Made by a program: the position numbers and the translations under genes. A DNA stretch of 64,000 nucleotides from Enterococcus mundtii. GTDB taxonomy: Bacteria; Bacillota; Bacilli; Lactobacillales; Enterococcaceae. Positions 54,537 through 62,568 of this stretch are shown one piece after another; within the stretch, counting starts at the first letter, position 1; the number at the start of each line of letters is the position of its first letter. The notes beneath the pieces were generated by a model. The model had not been told where the DNA came from. It did not search any database and worked only from the letters and a program-made list of their open reading frames with translations. The stretch lies in assembly GCF_013394305.1 (NCBI RefSeq), contig NZ_AP019810.1, positions 372,001-436,000 of the forward strand, read 5' to 3'.

Positions 54537-55045
54537 ATGGGAGAAATTATAATAAAAAAAATTGTTTTTATTGGTATGGTAACTAGTCTTCTTTTACTCG
54601 CTGCTTGTGAGACAACTACCTCAAAAAATACAGAGTCAGATAACCAATCTATAAGTTCAACGAGTAATATCGAACTAAATTCAATAAATGAAAAGAGTTC
54701 GTTTCAAGAAAATTCATCAATATTTCAACCTTCACAAATTCAAGAAGCTATAAATTCTACTCAATCATCTGAGGTAACAACGGAATCAACGGCTGCTTCT
54801 TCGCCCCTTGTAGGTAATGCAATAACCTCTCAGGAACGAGCAATGCAAGTACTTATCAGTGATTCTCCTGAATTACAAAATGAGGATATCGTGGTTACTT
54901 TCTATAAATAATTGAATCAGACTATCTATTCAATACACAAAGTAAATCAATACTTGAACAAGGAGGATCAGGATCGGTAGGTTTTTATCGAGTTTCTAAG
55001 GAAGGAACGATCACAATAACTGATGCATACGGAAACGCAGTTTAA
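54537..55045 (+). pseudogene. Decayed lipoprotein gene
   Basis: The first frame encodes 124 residues: a lipoprotein signal with LLLLAAC, then a Ser/Thr/Asn-rich linker, ending in VTFYK at a TAA (54909-54911). In the +2 frame right after it, coding continues as ESDYLFNTQSKSILEQGGSG and YRVSKEGTITITDAYGNAV to a TAA at 55043-55045, so one indel near 54908 has cut the C-terminal domain off. The expected start, 8 bases after GGGAG, reads ATA before AAAAAAATTG; the only ATG precedes the ribosome site. Probably a broken enterococcal surface lipoprotein. Confidence 0.72.
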
Positions 55046-55391
55046 TTTTTTAACAAAAAAATTTAGTAGGCTTTATTTGTCAATAAACCTTGATCAAACT
55101 ATACTACCTCCATAAATATATTTCTCACTCCAATTATACTTAGTTACAAAGAAGTATCTATCCCCCAGATATATGGTCACCTCTCTCTCCTTGTCAAAGA
55201 ACGTGCTGTAAGTAAATCAGATGATTTTTTAAACAATCAAGATAAAAAGCATCTGGTCAACTGGTCCAATTTACATCAAAAAAAAGACAGCCAATAATCG
55301 GCTGTCTTTTCTGCATGTAGTACCATTAAAATAAAATGGCACCTACATGTTTAGTCGTTTTCATTACTAAGAATCTTCTCTAACCCCCATC
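55046..55391. other. Intergenic stretch before pgi
   Basis: About 350 AT-rich bases. Only the pgi terminator (55277-55310) is seen. No reading frame with a ribosome site, no repeat recognised. Confidence 0.5.
55277..55310 (-). terminator. Terminator of pgi
   Basis: AAAAGACAGCC pairs with GGCTGTCTTTT around 7 bases; on the minus strand a T run of eight follows. Confidence 0.88.
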
Positions 55392-56738
55392 TTACAGGCG
55401 TTCGTTCAATTCTTTCGCAAGGTCTTCAAACCCTGGTTTGCCTAGTAAAGCAAACATGTTTTTCTTGTAAGCTTCTACTCCTGGTTGGTCGAATGGGTTG
55501 ATGCCATTCAAGTAACCTGAAATGCCGACAGCAATTTCAAAGAAGTACATTGTGTAACCTAATGTGTAAGCATCCATTGTAGGGATTTTAACTAATAGGT
55601 TTGGTACATCGCCGTCTGTATGAGCTAATAATGTACCTTCAAAAGCTTTTGTATTTACAAAGTCAATTTCTTTTCCTTGTAAATAACCAAGTCCGTCCAA
55701 GTCTTCTGCTTGTTCAGGAATTGTAATTGATTTACGTGGTTTTTCAACTTTTACGATTGTTTCGAAGATATTGCGACGTCCTTCTTGGATGTATTGTCCA
55801 AGTGAGTGCAAGTCTGTTGAGAAGTTTGCACTTGAAGGGTAGATTCCTTTTTGGTCTTTACCTTCTGATTCGCCGAATAATTGTTTCCACCACTCAGAGA
55901 AGTATTGCATTCCTGGTTCGTAGTTGATCAACAATTCAGTAACTTTGCCTTTACGGTAAAGAATATTACGCATTGCTGCATATTGGTAAGCTTCGTTTTC
56001 TTCAAGTTTGTCGCTTGAATAAGCTTTGCTTGCATCGGCAGCACCTTGCATCAAGGCATCGATATCTGCTCCGCTTGCGGCGATCGGTAGCAAACCAACT
56101 GCTGTCAATACAGAGAAACGTCCACCGACGTCATCAGGAATCACAAATGTTTCCCATCCTTCTACGTCTGCTTCTACTTTAACAGCCCCTTTTGCTTTGT
56201 CTGTTGTAGCGTAGATGCGTTTGTTTGCTTCTTCTTGACCATATTTTTTAACAAGTAATTCTTTGAATACACGGAATGCAATGGCTGGCTCAGTCGTTGT
56301 TCCTGATTTTGAAATGACATTTACTGAGAAGTCACGGTCGCCGATCACTTCGATCAAGTCAGCAAGATAAGTTGAGCTGATTGAGTTTCCAGCGAAGAAA
56401 ATTTGTGGTGTTTGGCGTTTGTCGCTTCCCAACAAGTTGTAGAAGGTATGTTGTAAGAAATCGATTGCTGCACGAGCACCTAAATAAGAACCACCGATAC
56501 CGATGACCACAAGGACTTCAGAATCAGATTGGATTTTCTTAGCAGCAGCTTTGATACGAGCAAATTCTTCTTTGTCGTAGTTCGTAGGTAGGTCGATCCA
56601 TCCTCGGAAATCGCTACCTGCGCCAGTTCCTTCTCGTAATAATTTGTCTGCAGCAGTAACTTGACTCTGCATATAGCCTAACTCATGTTCATTGACAAAT
56701 GGTGCAACTTTTGAATAGTCAAAATGAATGTGTGCCAT
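55392..56738 (-). CDS. pgi: Glucose-6-phosphate isomerase
   Basis: 448 residues, the short Gram-positive form. Interconverts glucose-6-P and fructose-6-P. Family stretches: [58 protein letters not shown], and [16 protein letters not shown]. Ribosome site AAGGAGG. Confidence 0.97.
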   Translation of the reverse strand: MAHIHFDYSKVAPFVNEHELGYMQSQVTAADKLLREGTGAGSDFRGWIDLPTNYDKEEFARIKAAAKKIQSDSEVLVVIGIGGSYLGARAAIDFLQHTFYNLLGSDKRQTPQIFFAGNSISSTYLADLIEVIGDRDFSVNVISKSGTTTEPAIAFRVFKELLVKKYGQEEANKRIYATTDKAKGAVKVEADVEGWETFVIPDDVGGRFSVLTAVGLLPIAASGADIDALMQGAADASKAYSSDKLEENEAYQYAAMRNILYRKGKVTELLINYEPGMQYFSEWWKQLFGESEGKDQKGIYPSSANFSTDLHSLGQYIQEGRRNIFETIVKVEKPRKSITIPEQAEDLDGLGYLQGKEIDFVNTKAFEGTLLAHTDGDVPNLLVKIPTMDAYTLGYTMYFFEIAVGISGYLNGINPFDQPGVEAYKKNMFALLGKPGFEDLAKELNERL

Positions 56739-56774
56739 TTTTGTTCCTCCTTAAAAGTTTCAATCTACAGATAT

Positions 56775-56803
56775 ACTTTACGTTTTTTTTTATTATTTTT
56801 CAA
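56775..56803 (-). promoter_or_regulatory. pgi promoter
   Basis: Minus strand TTGAAA, 17 bases, TAAAGT. A hairpin with GCAAATAT arms (56804-56833, inner GAAGCTTC) lies just upstream, after the gdhA stop, without a clear T run. Confidence 0.55.
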
Positions 56804-56849
56804 GCAAATATGCGAGAAGCTTCTAATATTTGCAAGAAACTTCCATTTT

Positions 56850-58199
56850 TTAGACTAAACCTTGCATAGCCATTACTTTTGCGACTTTTTCAAAACCTGC
56901 CACATTGGCACCAAGCAAAAGATTTTTTTCGTTGCTAAATTCTTTGGCAGTTTGACGACATGTTTGATAGATCGTTGCCATGATCTCATCAAGTTGCGCA
57001 TCAACTTGGCTGCTTTCCCACACCAATCGTTGTGAATTTTGGCTCATTTCTAGCGCAGATACAGCTACACCACCAGCATTGGCAGCTTTTCCTGGACAAT
57101 ACCAGATGTCTGCTTTTTCATAGACTGAAACAGCATCTAATGTGGATGGCATGTTCGCACCTTCTGCGACGATCTTCACGCCATTTTCTACAAGGATCTC
57201 TGCCAATTGTCCGTCGATTTCATTTTGCGTTGCACAAGGTAAAGCAATATCAGCCGCTTGTTTCAAAGTCCAAACCGATTCATTTGCGTGGTATTCAGCT
57301 GATGAGCGTTCTTTGACGTATTCTGTTAAGCGGGCTCTTTTGACTTCTTTCAATTCTTTTAATAGATCAAGATCGATACCTTCTGGGTCATAGATATAGC
57401 CACCTGAATCAGAACAAGTAACCACTTTCCCTCCTAATTCATGGACTTTTTCGATTGCATAGATTGCCACATTCCCACTACCTGAAACCATCACTGTTTT
57501 GTCAGCAAATGAATCTTGTTCTTCGTTCAATAAGTGTTTCACATAATAAACTAAGCCATAACCTGTTGCTTCTGTTCGGATCTTACTTCCCCAGAAATCT
57601 AAAGGTTTCCCTGTCAAAACGCCTGCATCATATTGTTTCAGTCGTTTATAGGCACCATACATATAGCCGATCTCACGAGCACCTACACCGATGTCGCCTG
57701 CCGGTACATCAATTGAAGGTCCGATATGTTTTGCCAGTTCCAACATGAAACTTTGACAAAAGCGCATGATTTCATTATCCGATTTTCCTTTTGGATCAAA
57801 ATCACTTCCGCCTTTACCGCCACCGATTGGTAGGCCTGTCAGGCTGTTCTTGAAAATTTGTTCAAATGCTAAGAATTTTAAAATACTCAAATTGACACTT
57901 GGATGAAAACGTAAGCCACCTTTATATGGTCCGATGGCTGAATTGTATTGGATTCGGTACCCACGATTCACTTGCCAGTTTCCTTGATCATCTTGCCAAG
58001 GAACACGGAATTGGATCACTCGTTCTGGTTCTACTAAAATCCCTAGAATATTTTTTTCAATGTATTCTGGATTTTTTTCTAAAAATTGGATGACCGTAGG
58101 CATAAATTCATCGACCGCTTGCAGAAACTCGATTTGGTCGTCATCTTTTTGGTGAAGTTTTTCTTGTATCGCTTGTACGTATTCTTTTGCATTTGACAT
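56850..58199 (-). CDS. gdhA: NADP-type glutamate dehydrogenase
   Basis: 449 residues, the hexameric class I form. Makes glutamate from 2-oxoglutarate and ammonia. Visible: PYKGGLRFHPSVNLSILKFL, GGGKGGSDFDPKGKSDNEI with the substrate lysines, PAGDIGVGAREIGYMYGAYK, and VSGSGNVAIYAIEKVHELGG (Rossmann). NADP rather than NAD use is taken from the family. Located 111 bases upstream of pgi, own promoter. Confidence 0.95.
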   Translation of the reverse strand: MSNAKEYVQAIQEKLHQKDDDQIEFLQAVDEFMPTVIQFLEKNPEYIEKNILGILVEPERVIQFRVPWQDDQGNWQVNRGYRIQYNSAIGPYKGGLRFHPSVNLSILKFLAFEQIFKNSLTGLPIGGGKGGSDFDPKGKSDNEIMRFCQSFMLELAKHIGPSIDVPAGDIGVGAREIGYMYGAYKRLKQYDAGVLTGKPLDFWGSKIRTEATGYGLVYYVKHLLNEEQDSFADKTVMVSGSGNVAIYAIEKVHELGGKVVTCSDSGGYIYDPEGIDLDLLKELKEVKRARLTEYVKERSSAEYHANESVWTLKQAADIALPCATQNEIDGQLAEILVENGVKIVAEGANMPSTLDAVSVYEKADIWYCPGKAANAGGVAVSALEMSQNSQRLVWESSQVDAQLDEIMATIYQTCRQTAKEFSNEKNLLLGANVAGFEKVAKVMAMQGLV

Positions 58200-58229
58200 A
58201 GGTTCACGCTCCTTTATTCATCTGACTTT

Positions 58230-58257
58230 ATTTTAGCTTATTTCAATCATAGGTCAA
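58230..58257 (-). promoter_or_regulatory. gdhA promoter
   Basis: Minus strand TTGACC, 16 bases, TAAAAT, about 30 bases from the start codon. Confidence 0.65.
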
Positions 58258-58311
58258 AACATTTTCTGCGAATCGTCTTCAAATATGCTACACTCTCTGT
58301 GAGGTGAGAAA

Positions 58312-59571
58312 ATGGAAAAAACTTATGACGTGATTGTTGTTGGCGCAGGAACAAGTGGCATGATGGCTGCAATCAGTGCAGCCGAGTATGGTGCCAGTGT
58401 CTTGTTGATCGAAAAAAATAAAAAAGCAGGTAAAAAATTATTGATGACTGGTGGCGGTCGATGTAATGTCACAAATAATCGCCCTGTTGATGATTTGATT
58501 GCGCATATCCCAGGAAATGGTAAATTTTTATATAGTACGTTTTCTCAATACAACAATTTTGACATCATGGAATTCTTTGAAACACAAGGGGTTCACTTAA
58601 AAGAAGAAGATCATGGACGAATGTTTCCAGTGACTAATAAATCTAAAACGATCATTGAAGCACTGGTTCATCGTCTGAATGAATTGAACGTCACGATGTT
58701 TTTTGGTGAACGTGTAGAAAAATTGATCCATAAGGACAACCAAATCTATGGTGTGCGTACTGAATTTGATGAATTTAAAGCAAAATGCGTCATTTTGACG
58801 ACTGGTGGACGCACCTATCCTTCTACTGGTGCAACGGGTGATGGGTATAAATTGGTCAAAAAAGTAGGCCACACGATCACACCACTTTATGCAACAGAGT
58901 CTCCTTTGATTTCTGAGGAATCATTTATTGCGGATAAAGTGTTGCAAGGTCTTTCTTTACAAGATATCACGTTACGTGTCTTGAACCAAAAAGGAAAAGT
59001 GATCACGGAACACACGATGGATCTTTTATTTACCCATTTTGGGATCTCTGGACCAGCAGCTTTAAGGTGTTCCAGCTTCATCAACAATGAACTACAAAAA
59101 ACGCAGGCACCTGTAACTGTTTCTTTAGATTGCTTCCCGACGAAATCAGTCGAAGAACTGATACAGGAGTTAGTGGAACTAAGTAAGGAATCGAAAAAGA
59201 ATTTGATCAATGCGTGGCGTGGTTTTCTACCTGAACGTCTACTCCAATTTTATCTTGAACGTCTAGAAATGACCGAACTAACTGGTAGCCAAACAACCGA
59301 AAAACAAATCCAAGAATTTGCTGAATTATGTAAAAACTTTGAGCTATTGATCCATAAGACATTTCCCATCGAGAAATCTTTTGTTACTGGTGGTGGCGTT
59401 TCATTAAAAGAAGTCAATCCAAAAACCATGGAAAGTAAAGTATTGAACGGATTGTTTTTTGGCGGTGAATTACTTGATGTAAATGGGTATACAGGTGGCT
59501 TTAATATCACGGCAGCTTTTGCTACGGGGCGTGTTTCAGGGATGCACGCAGCCATGCAAAGTCAATGGTAA
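58312..59571 (+). CDS. HI0933/BaiN-family flavoprotein (YhiN-like)
   Basis: 419 residues. FAD site at the N-terminus: DVIVVGAGTSGMMAAISAAEYGASVLLIEKN, then LLMTGGGRCNVTNN, a family hallmark, and FGGELLDVNGYTGGFNITAAFATG near the end. Members include flavin-dependent reductases; the physiological substrate in enterococci is unknown. Ribosome site GAGGTGAG; divergent from gdhA. Confidence 0.9.
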   Translation: MEKTYDVIVVGAGTSGMMAAISAAEYGASVLLIEKNKKAGKKLLMTGGGRCNVTNNRPVDDLIAHIPGNGKFLYSTFSQYNNFDIMEFFETQGVHLKEEDHGRMFPVTNKSKTIIEALVHRLNELNVTMFFGERVEKLIHKDNQIYGVRTEFDEFKAKCVILTTGGRTYPSTGATGDGYKLVKKVGHTITPLYATESPLISEESFIADKVLQGLSLQDITLRVLNQKGKVITEHTMDLLFTHFGISGPAALRCSSFINNELQKTQAPVTVSLDCFPTKSVEELIQELVELSKESKKNLINAWRGFLPERLLQFYLERLEMTELTGSQTTEKQIQEFAELCKNFELLIHKTFPIEKSFVTGGGVSLKEVNPKTMESKVLNGLFFGGELLDVNGYTGGFNITAAFATGRVSGMHAAMQSQW

Positions 59572-59576
59572 GAGAC

Positions 59577-59673
59577 AAAAAAGCAAAACATTGCTTGAAT
59601 GAAACATCCATGAAAGGCAACGCGTGTCGTTCGCCTTTCATGGATCGATCTTTCAGCATTTGTTTTGCTTTTT
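59577..59673. terminator. Large nested hairpin, bidirectional terminator
   Basis: Outer arms AAAAAGCAAAACA / TGTTTTGCTTTTT, inner perfect 13-bp arms ATCCATGAAAGGC / GCCTTTCATGGAT, with partly paired bases between. T runs on both strands. It separates the convergent flavoprotein gene and ybaK. It is far longer than the other terminators here. Confidence 0.8.
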
Positions 59674-59684
59674 GTTTGTGGTTT

Positions 59685-60179
59685 TTAAATTTTGATATCG
59701 ACAAATGTTGCATTGGTCAACTCAGCGATTGCTTCTGGAGCAAGTTCCATTTGCAATCCGCGCTTTCCAGCAGAAATAATGATCTGGTCATATTCTTTTG
59801 CCTGTTCTTCAATAAATGTTGGGAATAATTTTTTCATACCAATTGGTGAACAGCCACCCCGAATATATCCGGTCGTTTTTTCCAAGTCCTTGAGATGGAG
59901 CATTTCTACTTTTTTATTGCCGGAGACTTTTGCTAGTTTTTTTAAATCAAGTTCAGTGCTTCCAGGGATAACGGCAACGATCGGACCTGTGTTATTCCCC
60001 ACTGCTACTAATGTTTTAAAAATTCGTGATTCACTTCCTGGCAACTGAGCAGCAACGGATGAGGCACTGATATGTGCTTCATCCCAAGCATATTCATGTT
60101 CTGTATAAGCAATCTTTTTTTGTTCTACCATACGTATAGCATTCGTTTTTACTGGTTTCTTCTTTGCCAAAATCTTCAC
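59685..60179 (-). CDS. ybaK: YbaK/EbsC-type Cys-tRNA(Pro) deacylase
   Basis: 164 residues: MVEQKKIAYTEHEYAWDEAHISASSVAAQLPG, FKTLVAVGNNTGPIVAVIPGSTELDLKKLAKVSGNKKVEM and GGCSPIGMKKLFPTF, the YbaK signatures including the conserved substrate lysine in FKTLV. Hydrolyses Cys mischarged on tRNA(Pro). EbsC of E. faecalis belongs to the same family. Follows aroD by 11 bases. Confidence 0.92.
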   Translation of the reverse strand: MKILAKKKPVKTNAIRMVEQKKIAYTEHEYAWDEAHISASSVAAQLPGSESRIFKTLVAVGNNTGPIVAVIPGSTELDLKKLAKVSGNKKVEMLHLKDLEKTTGYIRGGCSPIGMKKLFPTFIEEQAKEYDQIIISAGKRGLQMELAPEAIAELTNATFVDIKI

Positions 60180-60190
60180 CTTCGTCTAGC

Positions 60191-60946
60191 TTAATTTTCA
60201 TTGAGTAAACTAATGATTTGTTTTAATTCTTTAACTGGTAATTGGCCAGGTGCAGAAGCTCGTGTCGCATCTAACGCACCGAAAGTGATGGCTGAACCTG
60301 TCACGTTGCCTGCAAGTCGAGAGACCATGCCAAGCTCACCCATTGACATAGTGATTAGAGGCATTGACACAAACGCATGTGCACGACGAGTCAATTCCAT
60401 CATCCGTAAAACATCACGTTCATTATTTGGCATCACAGCAATTTTGCCGATACTTGCACCAAAATGTTCCATCATATTCAAACGATACAGCAAGACCGGA
60501 TCTGCTGGTGTTTCTTTAAAATCGTGACTACTGATGACCAGTGGGATCTGGCGGCGGTGGATATCATGGAGCAGATCCTTTTCCATACTTTCGATTTTGA
60601 ACAACTCAATATCTAGCATTTCCACTAATTCTGTGTCGATCAAAAATTTATACAGATCGTGATAGTCTTTGATTGAAATATCTTGCGTTCCACCTTCTTC
60701 TAAGGTTCGAAAAGTCAAAAGCAATGGAAGTCTTTCTAACATTTCATAGATCAGTACTAACGTTTCCTTTAGTTGTTCTTTGTTGAAGACATCCTGATAA
60801 CAATCAAGACGCCATTCAGCCAAATCAGCACCGGCTTCCCTCGCCAGGATTGCTTCTCTCAGAAGTTCTTCGCGAGTTGTACCAGTCAAGGGCGCACAGA
60901 CTTTTGGACGTCCAGTACCAAATCTTACTCCTTTTACTTGAAACAT
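60191..60946 (-). CDS. aroD: Type I 3-dehydroquinate dehydratase
   Basis: 251 residues. Shikimate pathway step 3. Catalytic His in PLVISSHDFKETP and Schiff-base Lys in GASIGKIAVMPNNERDV; SMGELGMVSRLAGNVTGSAITFG at the C-terminal loop. Sits in a small operon with the methyltransferase gene upstream and ybaK downstream, not with other aro genes. Confidence 0.95.
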   Translation of the reverse strand: MFQVKGVRFGTGRPKVCAPLTGTTREELLREAILAREAGADLAEWRLDCYQDVFNKEQLKETLVLIYEMLERLPLLLTFRTLEEGGTQDISIKDYHDLYKFLIDTELVEMLDIELFKIESMEKDLLHDIHRRQIPLVISSHDFKETPADPVLLYRLNMMEHFGASIGKIAVMPNNERDVLRMMELTRRAHAFVSMPLITMSMGELGMVSRLAGNVTGSAITFGALDATRASAPGQLPVKELKQIISLLNEN

Positions 60947-60962
60947 TTACTTCACGCCCTCT

Positions 60963-62132
60963 CTATTTTTTTATTTCATAAACAAATACCTTTAAATAAT
61001 TTCCTTCTGGGAAAGAATCAATGGTTTGAAAATCATCAGGCAAACGATAAACACCGCTGATTTGGTATTCATACTCTGCAGAGATTAGTTCATCTTCGAT
61101 CATTGCTTGAAATTGATCAATCGACACATTGGCTGCATTTGTTGAGGCAATCAAAATTCCTTCATCGGCTAAGATCGACAAGCTATCTTTCACTAATTCA
61201 CCATAATTTTTGGCTACACGAAAGACTTTTTTCTTGTTCCGAGCAAAACTTGGAGGGTCCAAAACGATTACATCATAAGAGAAACCTTTACGTTGGGCAT
61301 ATTTAAAGTATTCAAAAACATCCATGACGATGATTTTATGGGCATCCGGTGTCAACCCGTTGACCTCAAATTGTTCACGAGTTTTTTTCAAACTTCGTTT
61401 TGCTAGATCGACACTTGTCGTTTCTGTTGCCCCACCCATAGCAGCAGCTACAGAAAAAGCACCGGTATAGCTAAACATATTCAGTACTGATTTCCCTAAA
61501 GCTAAGCCATCGATCAATGCCCCTCTGACTTCTTTTTGATCAAGGAAAATTCCTGTCATCAGACCTTCATTCAAATAAGTGGCATAAGTCACTCCATTTT
61601 CTTGGACAAGTAGTGGTTCTTTGGCCTCTTCTCCAGTCACATGCTGGCTCTCCGGTAATCGTGTTGTTTCAAAGCGAATTTTTTCGTAGATTCCGACAAT
61701 TTCAGGATAAGCAGCTTGAAAAGCTTTTAATAAAACTTCACGAGCCAAATATAAGGTTTCATTGTACCAAGAAAAGACAGCAAAGCTATCGTAGTAGTCA
61801 ATGATCAAACCACCGATCCCATCCCCTTCTCCATTGAACAAACGAAAAGCTGTTGTCTGCTCATCATTAAAATAGCTTGTCCTTTTTTCTTTAGCTGTCA
61901 GAAATTTTAGTTCAAAAAATGATTGATCAAATGGTTCATCCTTTTGACTGAGTACCCAACCAATCCCTTTGTTTTGTTTTCCTAAATAGCCTTTTCCTAA
62001 AAATTTTCCTTGCTGATCAATTAACTCTACCCATTCCGTCGTTTTTTTCATTTGGACTAGATCTTCTTCTTGGATCAATGGATAGCCTTTTAAAAATTTT
62101 TTGACTGCTCTTTTTTTTATTGTTAGTTTCAT
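60963..62132 (-). CDS. RlmI-like class I SAM-dependent rRNA methyltransferase
   Basis: 389 residues. N-terminal PUA-like domain (KRAVKKFLKGYPLIQEEDL), then a Rossmann methyltransferase: VLNMFSYTGAFSVAAAMGGATETTSVDLAKRSL as SAM site and VIVLDPPSFARNKK as the catalytic DPPSF motif, with Cys positions unlike the RlmI m5C enzyme not resolved. RlmI/RlmK-type members make m5C or m7G in 23S rRNA. First gene of the methyltransferase-aroD-ybaK unit. Confidence 0.9.
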   Translation of the reverse strand: MKLTIKKRAVKKFLKGYPLIQEEDLVQMKKTTEWVELIDQQGKFLGKGYLGKQNKGIGWVLSQKDEPFDQSFFELKFLTAKEKRTSYFNDEQTTAFRLFNGEGDGIGGLIIDYYDSFAVFSWYNETLYLAREVLLKAFQAAYPEIVGIYEKIRFETTRLPESQHVTGEEAKEPLLVQENGVTYATYLNEGLMTGIFLDQKEVRGALIDGLALGKSVLNMFSYTGAFSVAAAMGGATETTSVDLAKRSLKKTREQFEVNGLTPDAHKIIVMDVFEYFKYAQRKGFSYDVIVLDPPSFARNKKKVFRVAKNYGELVKDSLSILADEGILIASTNAANVSIDQFQAMIEDELISAEYEYQISGVYRLPDDFQTIDSFPEGNYLKVFVYEIKK

Positions 62133-62252
62133 TGGCTCACCTGCTTTTTCATTCTCCCTTTTAGTATAACAAAAAACACGCTTCTTGTCTTAGAGATTCC
62201 TTGTCTTATAGGTAGTTTCCCTTAGAAAAGAGCTAAAATAAAAACTCCTTAT

Positions 62253-62383
62253 CTCCCACTAAAACGAAATGCACAGTGTTCCGAAAGTAGCTCCTTCAGA
62301 AAAAAATTTGAAAAACGACAATTTGAAGAATGATTTCCGATTTTCCATGATGATTTCTCAGTGCTGCGCACTTTTGTCCTCCC
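62253..62383 (+). repeat. Dispersed hairpin repeat, diverged copy C
   Basis: Shares the layout of copies A (inverse) and B: left shoulder CTCCCACTAAAAC, then GTAGCTCCTTC, a central hairpin with loop AATTTGAAGAAT, and right shoulder TTTCTC..GCT...CACTTTTGTCCT. The stem differs wholly from A and B (GAAAAACGACAAT against ATTTCCGATTTTC, imperfect). The gap 62133-62463 holds this copy and otherwise nothing I can support. Confidence 0.6.
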
Positions 62384-62463
62384 TATTCATGTGTAGATTT
62401 TTGTACAAAACTTAGCGATCTTAAAGAAAATCTTAATCTATCAAGCTTGATTTGTACTTTCAA

Positions 62464-62492
62464 TTGACACTATTTTGGTCTACTAGTAAAAT
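62464..62492 (+). promoter_or_regulatory. ltaS promoter
   Basis: TTGACA, 17 bases, TAAAAT. About 75 bases to the start codon. Confidence 0.8.
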
Positions 62493-62528
62493 GGTTAGGA
62501 GTATGTGAGTCGTGAGTATGTTTCATGT

Positions 62529-62551
62529 CACTCTTTTTTTATGTAAGAGTG
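62529..62551 (+). other. Stem-loop just upstream of the ltaS ribosome site
   Basis: CACTCTT and AAGAGTG pair around TTTTTATGT, ending 3 bases before GAAAGGAAG. It could affect access to the ribosome site; the rest of the leader shows no known riboswitch. Confidence 0.45.
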
Positions 62552-62568
62552 CAGAAAGGAAGATTAAT

